Shown here: in pieces, positions 10,801 through 22,800 of the stretch
Layout: every line of letters starts with the position of its first letter
How positions within the stretch are numbered: position 1 is the stretch's first letter
Notes under the pieces: model-generated
The model's database searches: none
What the model was told of the DNA's origin: nothing
Seen by the model: the letters and a program-made list of their open reading frames with translations, nothing else
Source: Takakia lepidozioides
Taxonomy: Eukaryota > Streptophyta > Takakiopsida > Takakiales > Takakiaceae
Length of the DNA: 60,000 nucleotides
Reading direction: 5' to 3'
NCBI GenBank assembly: GCA_030704615.1
Contig: CM060734.1
Location: 9,054,001-9,114,000, forward strand
Program-made: the position numbers and the translations under genes

Positions 10801-12034
10801 TGGGCAAGACACAATGATCGGGGACTTAGCAGTAGTATTTTGTAACCGCTTCATCTCCTCCACCAGACCATTGTACATCAACTCCGCCCAAGCCACATCC
10901 TCTCCCCTCAAGGCTTTCAGTACCTCCTCCGTGAAAAATCTGCTAAGATACTGTTGGTTCTGTTTCATGGCAAACAGAACGTTCAGTATTTGGCCAACTT
11001 CCCTTAACCCTGGGTACTCGGCCTTGGTGCAGGTGTATCCCTGGGTCTTAAAGAAACTCGTTTCTTGAAACAAATCCCCTATTTGCAATCTTGCCCTGTG
11101 CTCATCCACATTCACATGGCCAGATGGCAATTCAAACAGTTGCTGCAAGTACTGGGGAGTAACCCCCGATGATGCAAGGACCATTTTTTGCGTAGCAGCC
11201 CTTCCAATCGCAACTCCTTCAGCAGCTGCACTGCATGTGGTGTAGCAATTGTCTGCTTCTGTAGAATTGTGGTGCTCTTCACCCTGAGATCCTCCATTCC
11301 CTTAATTCTCTTCATCCCAGACAAACAAGAAGGCCTTGTTTGGAATAGCTGTAGGAAAGCTTGCAGGACGTAAAGCATGAAAGTATGGTTGCACAGAATG
11401 GAACGGGTAAGTGAGTGTAAGCCTGTGGGGCTTGCAAATAGTGAGTGAGAGAGAATGTACTTTCACCCCGTCCGTCCTTGCGCCACTGCGTAAGAAGTAA
11501 AGCTAGCGTATAGTCTGTGATATCCGCCATAGCTACAAAGCTATAGCTTTGATTGCCCCTCCCGTCGAGACGCTGGTTATTCGGAGCAACCCCTACTCTT
11601 CCGCTCATAATTTTTTTACATTTCTTGTTCTTGTTTCTTGGAACCTGCATGAAATTCACGTTCCTGATTGGCTGTTGCCTCCTCGGGTAACTTCTCAATT
11701 TTATCCCCATCTGCTCACATTCCCACTTGGAATGCCCACTAGGACAGCACATGTGGCAAAGGTCCCCATTTGCTGTACGCGTAAAGGGTTCCGTTACCTG
11801 CTCCCTGGATGCATTAATGGGCCCGCAATTAGTTTCGGCTGCTGTACCGGGTAGGTACTTCGACGGCCCAGTTTGTCTTTTTGCATGATGACACCCGCTA
11901 TTGCAGTACATGCAATGCGGAGTGCTTTGCCCCTTAGGCCACGTGTTTGAATTCAAACACTCTCCCGTCTCCCTCTGTCCGCGTGGCTTTTCTCCGAGTT
12001 TGACTTCCAAGCTGCCCTTACACTTACCGGCCAC
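7862..12034 (-). pseudogene. Large extra ORF downstream of pol in element A (aORF)
   Basis: A same-strand coding region of about 1,390 codons lies between integrase and the 3' LTR, now broken into several frames. In order it shows: a zinc knuckle CHMCCPSGHSKWEC (CX2CX4HX4C), with a second damaged one before it; a block with ILQKQTIATPHAVQLLKELR and YLQQLFELP; an acidic and glutamine-rich linker; two coiled-coil stretches (about 9700-9990 and 9080-9510); a conserved C-terminal domain with MLKELIAFQ, GYIYTKT and YYAACF; and a basic end starting MAEKKRRGSP. In the copy at 32287-32878 the tail is Arg/Ser-rich. The start at 12034 overlaps the end of pol by about 80 bases. Fragments of the same ORF occur at 32287-32878, 34976-36118 and 38023-38900, so it is part of the family and not a chance passenger. 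I do not recognise a known domain besides the knuckle. It could be a second nucleic-acid-binding structural protein or an env-position ORF, but no signal peptide or membrane segment is seen. Confidence 0.65.
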
Positions 12035-15000
12035 TTTTCTGACGTTAACCCGCGTCCACCTGTCACTGACCCTATGGACTGTGCAACCCGCGTGGGCTGT
12101 GTTGGGCTGTGACAGGCTGTGTCAAACTGTGGTGAGCTGTGATAGGTTGTGTTACACTGTGGTGGGCTGTGATAGTTGTGTGAACACCCGTGTTCTCTGC
12201 TCAGGCCATACACATTCGGCTTTACGACAAGTGCTTCATGCTCCATTGGTGTTACCGGTGTCACCTGTGACTGCATCTGTGTTTCAAGATGCAAATCATG
12301 CTGCAATGGTTTATCATGGATACCACTGTATCCCTTCAACTTATTGGCATTGACTCTTCCAAGCATCTCTTTGTTAATGGTTTGTAACATGGCTGTGTTG
12401 TTATCATACATCTTCTGTATGACATAAGGTCCTTTCCATGGTGACTTAAGCTTAGAAGCTTTAATCTTTCCTTTCTTCTGCAACCAGTACCAAATCCCGT
12501 CTTAAAAGTCTTCAATTTTCCTTCATCAAACTGATCCTTCCTCTTCATCTGAATTCTGGTCATGTTATCTGCTGCATCAGCACGTACTTCTTCCACATGA
12601 TATAATTCATGTTTCCTGACTTTAATTGAATCCTCCAATTCCATTCTCCTTCCCCATTCAGTTCTCATGGTAGGTAATAAGAATTCCACTGGAAGTAAAG
12701 CTTCCATACCATAAACTAATTGGAATGGTGTATACTTGGTGGTGACTTTATATGAAGTCTTATGACCACAAAGCTGTCAACAGCTTTGTATCCCAATCCG
12801 TTCTGTTTGCATTGACTATCTTAGCCAATAGTGCATAGTATTTGTTGGTGGCCTCTGCCTGCCCATTGCCCTGTGGGTAATAGGTTGTACTCTTCCTGTG
12901 CACAATCATGAACTCTTTAGTCAATAGTTCTATGGTCTCATTAATGAAGTGACTTCCCTGGTCACTGATAAATTCCAGGGGACAGCCAAATCTTGTGAGT
13001 ATGTTCTCATACAGGAACCTTGCTGTGGACTTAGCTGTGTTGTCCCTCAGAGCCTTAGCTTCCACCCACTTTGTAGTATAATCAGTGGCTGTGATTATAT
13101 ACTTGTTCTGTGTATTCCTGGCTGGTGGATTAATTGGTCCAACAAAGTCTAGTCCCCATTTCTGAAATGGTTCAGTAGGCATCGTAGGATGCAAAGCCAT
13201 CTTCCCAGATCTTTGCAAAGGTCCTAGCCTCTGACACTCATCACAACTCTTGCAATACTTGTGTACATCCTTGAACAAGTAGGCCACCAGTAACCTGCAA
13301 GTAGTATTTTTCTACTGGTAGTCTCCTCTCCAAAATGTCCTCCAGCCACTCCTTTATGAACTTCTTCCAAAACTTTATTTACTTCATGGTGGTACAAGCA
13401 TCGTTTAAGAACTCCATCAGGTCCTAGCTTATACAATCTGCCACCTATCATAGTGTAGGGTAAAGCCTTGATAGCTATTCTCTTCCTCTGTTCCTTCCCA
13501 TAACTGGGTGGCACTGACCATGAGTAAGGTAGTATCTGATTGGCCACTGCCAATCTAACCAATCATCTGCACTTCCCTGCACCTCCACTGCAAATAAACT
13601 CGCATCAGGTAGTTGGTCGTCTACTCCCGTGGCGGCCTCTCCTGTTGATAGCGTGACAAGTGATCTGCCACAAGATGCAAACGGCCAGGCTTGTAAACAA
13701 CTTCGAATTCAAACTCGTGCAAGATTATCATCCATCTTGCTATCCTGCCACTTATCAAAGGCTTGTTCACCAGATAAATCAAAGCTTGATGATCCACATA
13801 AAACATAAACTTCCTTCCAATAGGTAATGCCTGAATTTCTTGACTGCATAAATCATTGCCAAAGCTTCTCTTTCAGTAGTGCTATAGTTCCTCTCCGCAC
13901 TGTTCAACAATCTGCTAGCATAGTACACAGGTGAATCTATGTTTTCCTGTGACATTTGGGCTAACACAGCTCCCAATGCTTCTCCTGAGGCATCACAGTG
14001 TACATGAAATACTACATGCCAGTGAGGGTTAATCAGCACAGGTGTAGTTGTTACTGACAATGTAAGTGCTTCAAATGCCTGTTGACATTCAGCTGTCCAT
14101 GCAAACACTGCATCCTTCTTCAAAAGCTTGCTCAATGGGGCTGCCATCTGTGCATACCGTCTGACAAACCTTCTATAATAAGTAGTTTGTCCAAGGAACT
14201 CCTTAGACCCTTAACGTTACTTGGTGGTGGTGAGGCTTTAATAGCCTCTGTCTTTCTAGGATCCACAAGCAGTCCCTTCTTACACACAATGTGTCCCAGT
14301 AGTACCCCTGAGTTCACACAGAAAGTACACTTTTCTGGATTCAGACCAAGACCTCTCATCCTGCATCTGGCCAAAACATAACTCCAACTTCTGCAAGTGC
14401 TCATTCTTAGAGCTGTACACACTGAAGTCATCTAAGAACACTTGCATGAAATCATCCAGATACTCATGGAAGATTCACTTATCACTCTCTGAAAAGTTGC
14501 TGGTGCATTACAAAGTCCAAAAGGCATGACTTTGTATGCATAAGCACCCCAGTCTGTGATGAAAGCTGTCTTCCCTGGTCTTCTTCCGCCACTTGCACTT
14601 GGTTATACCCACTGAAGCCATCCATGAATGAGTACATCTCATGGCCTGCCACAGTGTCCAGTACAGCTTCTGTAAATGGCAAGGGGAAGGGATCTTTCTT
14701 TGGTTACAAGCATTCAACTTTTTATAGTTCACACAAACTCTCAGTTTGCCATTCTTCTTGGGAACTATCACAATGGGTGACAACCAAGTTGTATACTCTA
14801 TCGGGTATATGAACTTAGCCTCAGCCAACTTCGATCTCTTCCCAACCTTCTGTGCATAGTTGGGATTCATCCTGTACCTTGCCTGTTTGATTGGTACTGA
14901 CCCTGGTTCCAGTTCAATCTTATGCTGGCAGATCTCAGGTGGTATCCCTTTCAGATCCTCATAGCTCCAAGCAAATACATCTTTGTATTTGATAACAGGC

Positions 15001-15855
15001 TCTTAGCTTCCTCAAAGAATTCTGGCTCCAAGTCAGCCCCTACTTTCACCATTCTTGGTTCCTCCTCAGTTCCCACATTCACTTCTCTCACCTGCTCTCA
15101 GCTGTGATTGTCCATCCAGCCACTACTTCATCCTGTAAACTCACAGTGGCTGGTTCTTCTAGGATTTCTATTTCTCCCTCTCTTTCCTCATAGAAATGTG
15201 GTGGGTAACTACTTGTTTCCCCCTCAATTGGTGTTGTTGTTACTGCACCACAACAGATACCTTTAAAACAACTCAGACCTCCCAGTTGCATTTCTGCAAC
15301 CTGCTCCCACTCTGGGTGTGCAGCAAACAGGGTAGCTTCCTGCTCCTCATCAAGTCCTCCCTCCAGTCATACTCTCTGACTCCACGAGGTCTTCTGGTAG
15401 CAGGTAGCCTACTAGATTTCTTAGTGGTGACTGTATCTTGTGCTTCCCATCATGCACAGTCAGTAACTGGAATTCCAGTCATGGAATACCCTGGCCTGTT
15501 TCAGCCATGGTCGACCCAGCAATAAGGAGTAAGCTTCCATGACATCATCCATTTTCAACACAGTCACTGTGATCTTAAAGATCATCTTCTGAATCTGTAT
15601 CTTAACTCCTCTTATCAAGCCTAATGGCTGTACACTCCTTTGATCTGCCATTGTTACTGTGAATGGGGCTGGTTTCATGTTACTTAGACCAAGCTTCTGC
15701 CTTAATTGGTCTGTCATAATATTCACTCCTGAGCCTCCATCTATCAGTACATCAGTCAAGTCTGTGCTTCCAATTCTCAATTGGATTACTGGCATAGAAT
15801 CATCAAAGTCCATGACTGTTTCTCGCCCTTCAGGCTTCACATTATAACTTGTCAC
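11953..15855 (-). pseudogene. pol: pol of element A (protease, reverse transcriptase, RNase H, integrase)
   Basis: Domains in order on the minus strand. Protease at about 15855-15460 has VLIDGGSGVNIM, with Gly where the usual DSG or DTG has Ser or Thr. Reverse transcriptase at about 14990-14130 has [32 protein letters not shown] and, across a frame break near 14440, the catalytic LDD. RNase H at about 14060-13620 starts FHVHCDASGEALGAVLAQ. Integrase at about 13560-12490 has the HHCC finger with SCDECQRLGPL, D in LDFVGP, D in SDQGSHF, and E in YYPQGNGQAEATNK. After integrase a PWKGPYVIQ core ends in a tail of AYHSPxQ-type repeats coded by a minisatellite. Several frameshifts and stops disrupt it, for example near 14500 and 12480. 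Confidence 0.9.
12085..12180 (-). repeat. CACAGCC-type minisatellite inside pol
   Basis: About nine roughly 10-bp units of GGCTGTGNYR (plus strand) that code for the His/Ser/Gln-rich tail after integrase. The same unit type fills part of both LTRs and recurs at 38995-39150 in element B. Confidence 0.75.
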
Positions 15856-15869
15856 CTTGGTTCAGGTCT

Positions 15870-18272
15870 GTGTTCTCTGTCACATGAGCAATCTGATTGA
15901 TTGCTTGATACAGCCTGTGCCTACAATGAGGTGCCACAGCCAATAGCTGTCCAATGGTAATCTCAGCTTTGGACTGGCATATTACTTCAGCCAAAGTCCC
16001 TTCATTACCTGCACTGTGAAGCCTCCTGCTTCACTTCTCTCACCTTCTTCATCTTCTCTTTCAGAGTCAGAAGAATCTGCCATAGGGATATCAGTATCTT
16101 CTGCATTTCCCTTATGGTATCAGCCACTTCCTGTGCAGTTCCTTCTCATCTCTCCAAGCCTCATCATCTTCAGGCACATCACTGCCATCTTCATTAACAT
16201 CTTCTTCCTCATCCACTGGAGGTATTAGTTTAGCTTTGCTTCTGGTAACTATCATTGTACTTACTTCTGGTACAAAACATGGCCTAACCATGTGAGCTGC
16301 CACCACTGGGCCTTCATTCACAGGAGCTCTCATCTCATTTTGGTGTCTGATCCAGAATGGACAGGCTGCTTTGCGATGTCCTGCCTGGTTACAATAGTAA
16401 CACAGTTCTTCACCATTGGGTCCTCGCCCTTGGTCTGCTCTGGATTATTTCTATAATCCTGATTCCCTGGCTGGTAATTCCCCTTGGATTACCCTGATAG
16501 TTGCCTCTGGGATTGCCTTGGTAATTCCCTCTTGGATTACCTCTCCCTGCCATACCATTGTTATATCCACCAGGCCTACCATAGTGGTCCTGATCATTGT
16601 TTCTTCTTGGCTGGGGCTGCACTTGATGCACCCTTACTTGCCTAGGTTCTCTTGCAGCTGTCCTTCTGTTGTAATAACAATTCTCAGTAGAATGGTTATC
16701 CATTTTACAGATAGTACAGTGTTTCTCCTTCATGTGGCATTCAGCTGTGGTATGGCCTTCATTTTGGCATTTTGCACACCAAACACCCTTCCTCCAATGT
16801 GTTGCAGCCTCTGTGGCATACTTTTTCAAGATTTCTTCCAGCTTTTTTCATAGTTTTCCTCTTCAACTTTTCCTTTTTTACTCTTCCTCTTGAGCTCTTG
16901 CTCTTCTCTTCATCTGACTCATCTTCAGAGTCCTCATCATCCCTTTTCTCTCTCCTGAGCATCCCCAATTGCTCAATTGGCTGTTTCAAATGCCTCCTCC
17001 ACTGTATTATGGGGTAGCATATCCACTTTCTTTTGTAATTCAGGTCTTAGTCCACTCACAAACCAGTCTTCTGTAACCCTGGTGCTGGTACAACAGCCAG
17101 CTTTTTTTCATCATTAACTCCATCTTTTCCATGTACTCTTCAACAGTTTCATGCTTCTTTGCTTAACTGTTGTAAACTCCCATACACTTCATCCTCAGTT
17201 TTGCTTGTCCTGAACCTTTTTGGGAATGTTGTACTAAGGCCATTCCAGGTTAGGAAATGATTATTAGGAAACTTGCATACCATTCACTTGCTTTCTTGAT
17301 AAGTGAACAAGGAAACAGTCTCATCTTGGCATCATCGCCATTCTCATTGTTCACAATACACATGTGCTCAAATTGGCTGATGTGTACATCAGGATCCCCT
17401 TTCCCTGCATATATTGGAAAAGTGGTTTTGCCCGTGTTGGAGGTACCGCCATCTGTGGCCCTACACCCTGCCCACTGACAGGTGTTGGTCCTCCTGTTGG
17501 TGGTCCTTGAGGACCTGCTGTTGTAGTGGTGGAACTCCCACCAGGTGTTGGCCCCTGAGCACTCCCTGCTACTGGCCCCTCTATACTTACAGTATTCCTA
17601 GCTCCAGTTGCACTACTTCCCACACTCCCTGTCCCCCCAGAGCCAGATCCAAGCTGCCCGCCTGATCCCCCTGAGCCGACACCTTCGTTGGCCTGTGATC
17701 AAGTGCTCACTTGATCCAGGTCCAACAGGTTGGGATGTCCTGGTTGTAGTCTCAACCTCAACTGTTGGGTCTACTTCTTCATACTCTTCATCTTCCGAAT
17801 TCTTCTCTCTGTTTCCATCTTCCAAGTTCTTCTCTTGATTTTCCTCTTCCTCACTCATATAACTCAACTGTGGTGTTGGAGTCTGAACTCTCCGTTGGCT
17901 CTGCCACATCCTCCTCTCCTTCTTTGTCTTGTGATTCAGAAACTGGAGTTCCTGCTTTTGGTGTCCCATGCCAACTCTGATCAAAGATTTCTGTCAAATC
18001 TTTAATCCAGGGATGTACCTCAGATCTCTCCCTCGTGGCTGATCTTCCTATACCAAATCCCTTAATCTTTCTTGTAAAGAATAAGAAGGAGTGGCATCCA
18101 ACTCTGGTTCTTCCGGTATGGGTGATGTACTCTCTGATCTTAATGGTGTGAGAGGTCCAGATGATTCCCCTATGTCTATTCCTCTCTCCCAAAGATATGG
18201 ATAATTAGCTTTCAAATAACTTTCTCTTTTCGCTGAATATCTGTGGAGTCTAGCTTCTCTTTCATCACTCAT
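15870..18272 (-). pseudogene. gag: gag of element A
   Basis: It starts at an ATG at 18272 with MSDEREARLHRYSAKRESYL. An acidic, Ser/Gly/Pro-rich region follows, then a capsid-type block (about 17350-17230) with FPCSLIKKASEWYA, which matches the retrotransposon gag family. Next is a Lys/Glu-rich stretch and three CCHC knuckles: CAKCQNEGHTTAEC, CTICKMDNHSTENC and CYYCNQ with GHRKAAC. Three knuckles are more than the usual one or two. A repeated GNPRGNYQ stretch lies between knuckles two and three. Frames are broken at several points, such as 17613 and 17240. Element B has a better preserved copy. Confidence 0.85.
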
Positions 18273-18291
18273 GTCCCATGTCTTTCATATC

Positions 18292-18985
18292 TTAATGAGG
18301 CAATAACCAAAAATCTCTTCTGTAGTATCTCTCGTATATGCCTGGATTTCTTTCAAGCTTTAATGCACCCTTGGCTATACTAGAAGTCTCCGTTACCATA
18401 TAACCATATGGCAAGCACGTCTGAAAAGCTGTTCTTGGTGTAAGTTTGATCCACAGGATATCCTTAGGAATCCAATTCTTTACCAGTACAAGTTCTTCAT
18501 GCATATGAGTGTAAACATTCACTTTCCGTTCCTCCCAGCCTTCAAACTCCACTCGTTTAATGGATAGCAATGCTATCACATAAACCAGTGTTGGTAACCA
18601 ACTTGCTCTCCCTCTACAGGCCACTTGATAAATCTTTATCACTCCTTTCTCCAGACCCCACTCAGGATCAGCATCATGCACTCTCTTAAGAATGTTTTCT
18701 TTGCAACCGTCTGGCAATTCCAAGAACCTCTGAAAGAATTGTTTGGACAATCTTTCTTTCTCAGTTCCACAGGGAATTTGATTCACATCAAATTCTTTAA
18801 TTCTCCATCCACCATGATCCCACCAGATGCCTGTCACATCTGGTTGTTCTTGACCCAGTTCCCCAGTATGGTCGCCAAATGTCGAGCGGCTTTTTCACCC
18901 ATCCCTTCGCTATCCGAGGTGGGAACTCCAAGATAGAAGAGTTGGATATCTCTAAGCACTCAGCCCGCTCAGAACAATCAGTCAT
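18292..18985 (-). pseudogene. ORF0 of element A, from LTR into internal region
   Basis: Between the primer-binding site and gag lies a frame of about 180 codons with WWDHGGWRIKEFDVNQIPC, then RFLELPDGCKENILKRVHD and GWEERKVNVYTHMH, ending close to the gag start. No ATG stands before the conserved part. In element B the same frame opens at an ATG inside the LTR (46930) and runs through the LTR end and primer-binding site without a stop. In element A the LTR copy has lost two bases, which breaks that connection. I do not recognise the protein. Its place before gag is unusual for Ty3-gypsy elements. Confidence 0.6.
18862..18879 (-). other. Primer-binding site of element A
   Basis: Directly after the 5' LTR, the minus strand reads TTTGGCGACCATACTGGG. 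It resembles the TGGCGACTC...GCTGGGGA sites of Tat-type elements, which are usually assigned to an arginine tRNA. The tRNA assignment here is an inference. Element B has the same site with two changes (47038-47055). Confidence 0.75.
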
Positions 18986-19869
18986 GACCTACAACTAGTG
19001 TATCATGGGAGTGCTTCCTGTTTGTATTCCTTCTTGCCTTCATGTCAGCAAGTTACCTTACTGTTTATATTTAAGTATCAGATTGCTTCAGCAATCTACC
19101 AGGTTCCAATCACTCATCCATACATTCCACAGCTTCACTCAGATCTCTCTACACAGTGTGAGTTGCATGGATCAAGCATCAACAGTTCGTGTCTCCTCCT
19201 CCACTGTGCTCTCCATCCTCAGCTCCAGATCCTCCTCTCACCCTGATGCCAAGTCGTGATGCCAGAAGTGTGTGTTCTCCCCATTGCTACTCTGCCTTTT
19301 CTACCTGCAAGCTGTTCTAACTGCCTAACTAACTAACTGTCATCCAGACAGAATACACGTTCCCTCTGCAGATGTCGTTCCCACACAGTCATTCCCTGCC
19401 ATGGTAACCGTTCCCTACGAATGCTGTGACAGGCTGTGCCCAACTGTGTCGGCTGTGACTGGCTGTGGCTAACCGTGTCGGGGTTGTGACGAGCTGTGTC
19501 GGGCTATGAATGGCTGTGTAAAGCTGTGTCGGGCTGTGACTGGCTGTGTAAGAACTGTGGGCTGTGTCAGGCTGTGATAGACTGCTGTGATAAACTGTGA
19601 TAGGCCTTGTTGCTAACTGTGTCGGCTGTGTCTGCTGTGATAGCTGTGATAGGCTGGCTGCTGTGCAAGGCTGTGTAAGGCTGTGTCGGACTGTGACAAG
19701 CTGTGTCAAGCTGTGTCTAACTGTGTAAGACTATGACTGACTGTGTAAGCCTGTCTACCACCCCTAAGGCCCGTGTTGGTCTAAGTCTACCATCCGTAAG
19801 TCTGCGCAAAAATTAAGGGTACCCCACAGAACCCATAAAACTGTCTAAGTCCCAGACAGCCCTCTAACA
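18880..19869 (-). repeat. Element A 5' LTR (990 bp)
   Basis: It has the same ends as the left LTR and a longer CACAGCC minisatellite (about 19425-19745). It lacks 86 bp that are present at 7112-7197 and in both element B LTRs, so the loss happened here. Two bases lost near 18891 remove the GTGAGT and break the ORF0 frame. A TATA-like TTAAATATAAAC is on the minus strand near 19064-19075. Confidence 0.92.
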
Positions 19870-19874
19870 GCTTC
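19870..19874. repeat. Target-site duplication of element A, right
   Basis: GCTTC, identical to 6826-6830. Confidence 0.9.
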
Positions 19875-22800
19875 CACCCTTATTCGAAGAGGCCTTATGG
19901 GGGCTGCACCACAAGTGGGGACTGAGGGCAACATTGAGCTCATGGACGCAAATGTGAGTCATTTTCCTTCACCTTGTTTTCTTTCCTTTGCTTCTCATTT
20001 TATTTCTGGTTTGTTTTTAATTTTGTGGGTTTTGTGTTCAGGAGCTTGGCGCATTCCCCGAGGGCCGACACCGCCACTGTCCCATCTTTGTCGGTGGCAA
20101 GCCCACTGCCTGCCACAATCTTAGCCATGAGAAGAAGAGGAAGAGACATCGTACCCCCGAGGTTCCCCTAGTCATCAAGGGGGGTAGGCAAGTAGTGGAG
20201 GAGGGGAGGGAAGTAGTGGAGGGGAAGGGGAAAGGACGGGCCCACGAGAGGGAGCCTAAGAGAAAGAGGCGAAGAAGGAGAGAGGTGCAGCCGGGGGAGG
20301 GCACTAGTGGGGTAACAAAAGATAAGGGAGAGGTAGTCACAACATTGTACCTATCTACATGTAGTATCTACCTTCTGAAACTTGCCGCCAAAAACCATTA
20401 TCTCTAGAAATGATGGACTTTATGAAAAGTCCAGAAGCTTTTGTTACAGTCCATACAAAACTTGTTATGGACTCATTATATGTTAGATTTTGTAACATAA
20501 TTGGAATAAGGGACGGCCCTTCCGATCTGTCAGCGGAGGAGGGTGCTGCTGCTCAACGTTCGCAGCAGGACTTCTCCACCATTCTGGAAGAACTTCAGAA
20601 TACTGTAGGCCCGGAGGAGGCCTCTGAAATGCGACAATTGCCTGCAGGTGATCCAGACTTCGGCCATATGTCGGGCAAAATGTTTTTTGTGTGGGACAGG
20701 AATCACCGACTTCTTGCCTGGTGGGAATACATCAAGCAGAACCATGCCAAGCAAATTGGCTGGCATTACATGGTGGAGTGTGTCATCCTCAAGCTGAAGG
20801 CGGCAGACTCCTCCCTGCCCAAGAATGCTATGGCGGACCTGAACTCGTAAGATTCTCATCCCCTCCCATGCAGATCCGAAATGCGGTGCCGCATCCTTTT
20901 CCCAATCAGTTTTGTTTCCGCCCTTCAGTGGACTGAATTGGAGAGTGGGCCTTGCAGGGTCACTGAAAATGCGTACGTGCATACCCATATGGCACATATG
21001 TTGTATAGGGTGAGGAAAACTGGTCTCACTGACCCGCACATGTTCGCCAAACTGCTGGAGCCCGAGCTCATTCAAAAAGCCATGGCTAAAACAGACCGGA
21101 CATGGTATCGGCTCACTATGGATGGAATGGTAGAGGTGGTATACGAAGTAAGTCATCCTCCCATTTTCCTCTCCTGATCCTTCCCCAATTTCCAGTCATC
21201 TGTCAACATGGATCGTATGTAATGCTTATGCATGTTGTTCTTTTCAGTCAAACATCAAGTTGGATTCGGCCCATGCCAAATGCTTCTTCATGGAAAGTGA
21301 GGGGCAGTCCAAAACATTGCAGGCATGGACGGACCACTTGAAGGAAGCCGGGGTGAAGTCCAGAACCAAATCCAAGTCAAAGCTTGTGAAGATGGTGGCC
21401 ATTGCAGATCCAACTCTCGGAAAGGACTTCATCCCGAGATATTGCAAAACATTATTCTCGGGCCGGCAAGCCGACCATGCAGTTGGAAAAACTGCATCAC
21501 CTCTCAACGACATGTGTGGAGGCGAAAGAGAAGGTGAGGTTGCACTGCATTGAATTTCCTTTCTAGCAATAACGACTGTACTTCCTGCTCCTGACATGGG
21601 ATCGGAAATGGCAGACAAGGTGGCTGTCGATCTGGAATGCATCGGAGAGTATAAGGACCATGTGGTCTTCCAATCGAAGTTTCCGACCCTGCAGTGGATC
21701 TCTGGCTCAACCGAATGGATGGTGGGGGGTGGGTCCGGTTAATTCGAGGGTACTTCCCCCCATTTCCTTGGCTGGCATGATTCCTTGAACAGCTATGGAA
21801 CAATGCATGTTGTAAACGCAGGTAATGACGAATGCGAAGGAGCAAGTCATCCTCCATACAAATCCGTTCAACTTGTACGTAAAATGGGATGGAACCCAGA
21901 CATTGGAAAAGTACGTGACTCGTTTCAGATGGGCGTACAAAGACAACTTCTTTGCCAGGGAGCTGCAGACAGCAAGAAGGAGCGTGGAGTATACACATCA
22001 GGAGGGGGCGGTAAAAACATCAATGCGAATTGTGTACAGGTAAAGCCCAGCTCCCGTTGTATGAAAACCTAGGATATATGAGGTTGCCTGGGAAATGCGG
22101 CACTGCATTTCGACTTTATGTTTTCGGTTTGCACTCTGACAAATAAATTGTTCAAAACCTATACTGACGCATGTGGCATGTGTTGCAGGTATATGAAATA
22201 CGTGCTACTTAAGACAGGGGCCCTGGCGCAAGAGCCCCTATTTTTCATGGCTTGGACTGTGCTGGGCGCAAGCTGTGTCTACACACCAGAGATGTAGACA
22301 TAATAGCATGCCTCGCATCTCGATGGATGCCCCTGGTACTTGGACATGTCTGGCAGACTTGTTCACGAATCGGAGAAAGAGCTACACGCAAAAGCGGAGG
22401 AGAAGAGAAAGGAAAAACGTGTCCCTAGTGGGCTTGAAAAGGCAAAGGACGCTGCTGCTCTGGAAGAATCCAGAAAGGCAGCTGAGATGCGGTGGATGTA
22501 GCTGTGCAGGCTCAACAGAAGGGGTCGAAGAAGAGGACTCGCTAGCAAGGAAGCAAGTAGTTGTGACACCTAAGAAGACGAAGAAGAAGAAACAGAAAGA
22601 GCAGGAAGAGGGTGGAGAAGAGGGCTCCAATGGAGACTCCAGCCCACCCGGAGAAACACAGCCTAAATCCCCTGCGGCCACCGTTATCACGAAAGGGACG
22701 AGAACAGGCTCAGCAAAGAAGGCAATCTTCAACCCCCTGGGGGGGCACCCTTTTGAGCCCGGTGAGGTTGGAAATGAAGAGGCCGAAAGTGGAGCCAGAA

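Larger units (their letters stand above)
6831..19869 (-). mobile_element. Element A: complete Ty3-gypsy LTR retrotransposon (Tat/Athila-like)
   Basis: A 13-kb element on the minus strand with two LTRs of about 1 kb, TG...CA ends, a 5-bp target duplication, a primer-binding site, a polypurine tract, and gag-pol in the order PR-RT-RH-IN. The integrase ends without a chromodomain, and its YYPQGNGQAEATNK block is typical of the non-chromodomain Tat/Athila group. Two parts are unusual: an ORF0 before gag and a large ORF after integrase. All coding parts carry frameshifts or stops, so the element is not autonomous. The two LTRs differ by an 86-bp deletion and smaller indels, so the insertion is not recent. 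It split a ParB-like gene. Confidence 0.93.

Noticed and set aside
12085-12180. Internal solo LTR fragment inside pol
   Set aside because: Only the minisatellite is shared with the LTR, the neighbouring LTR sequence is not, and the repeat is in frame with pol.
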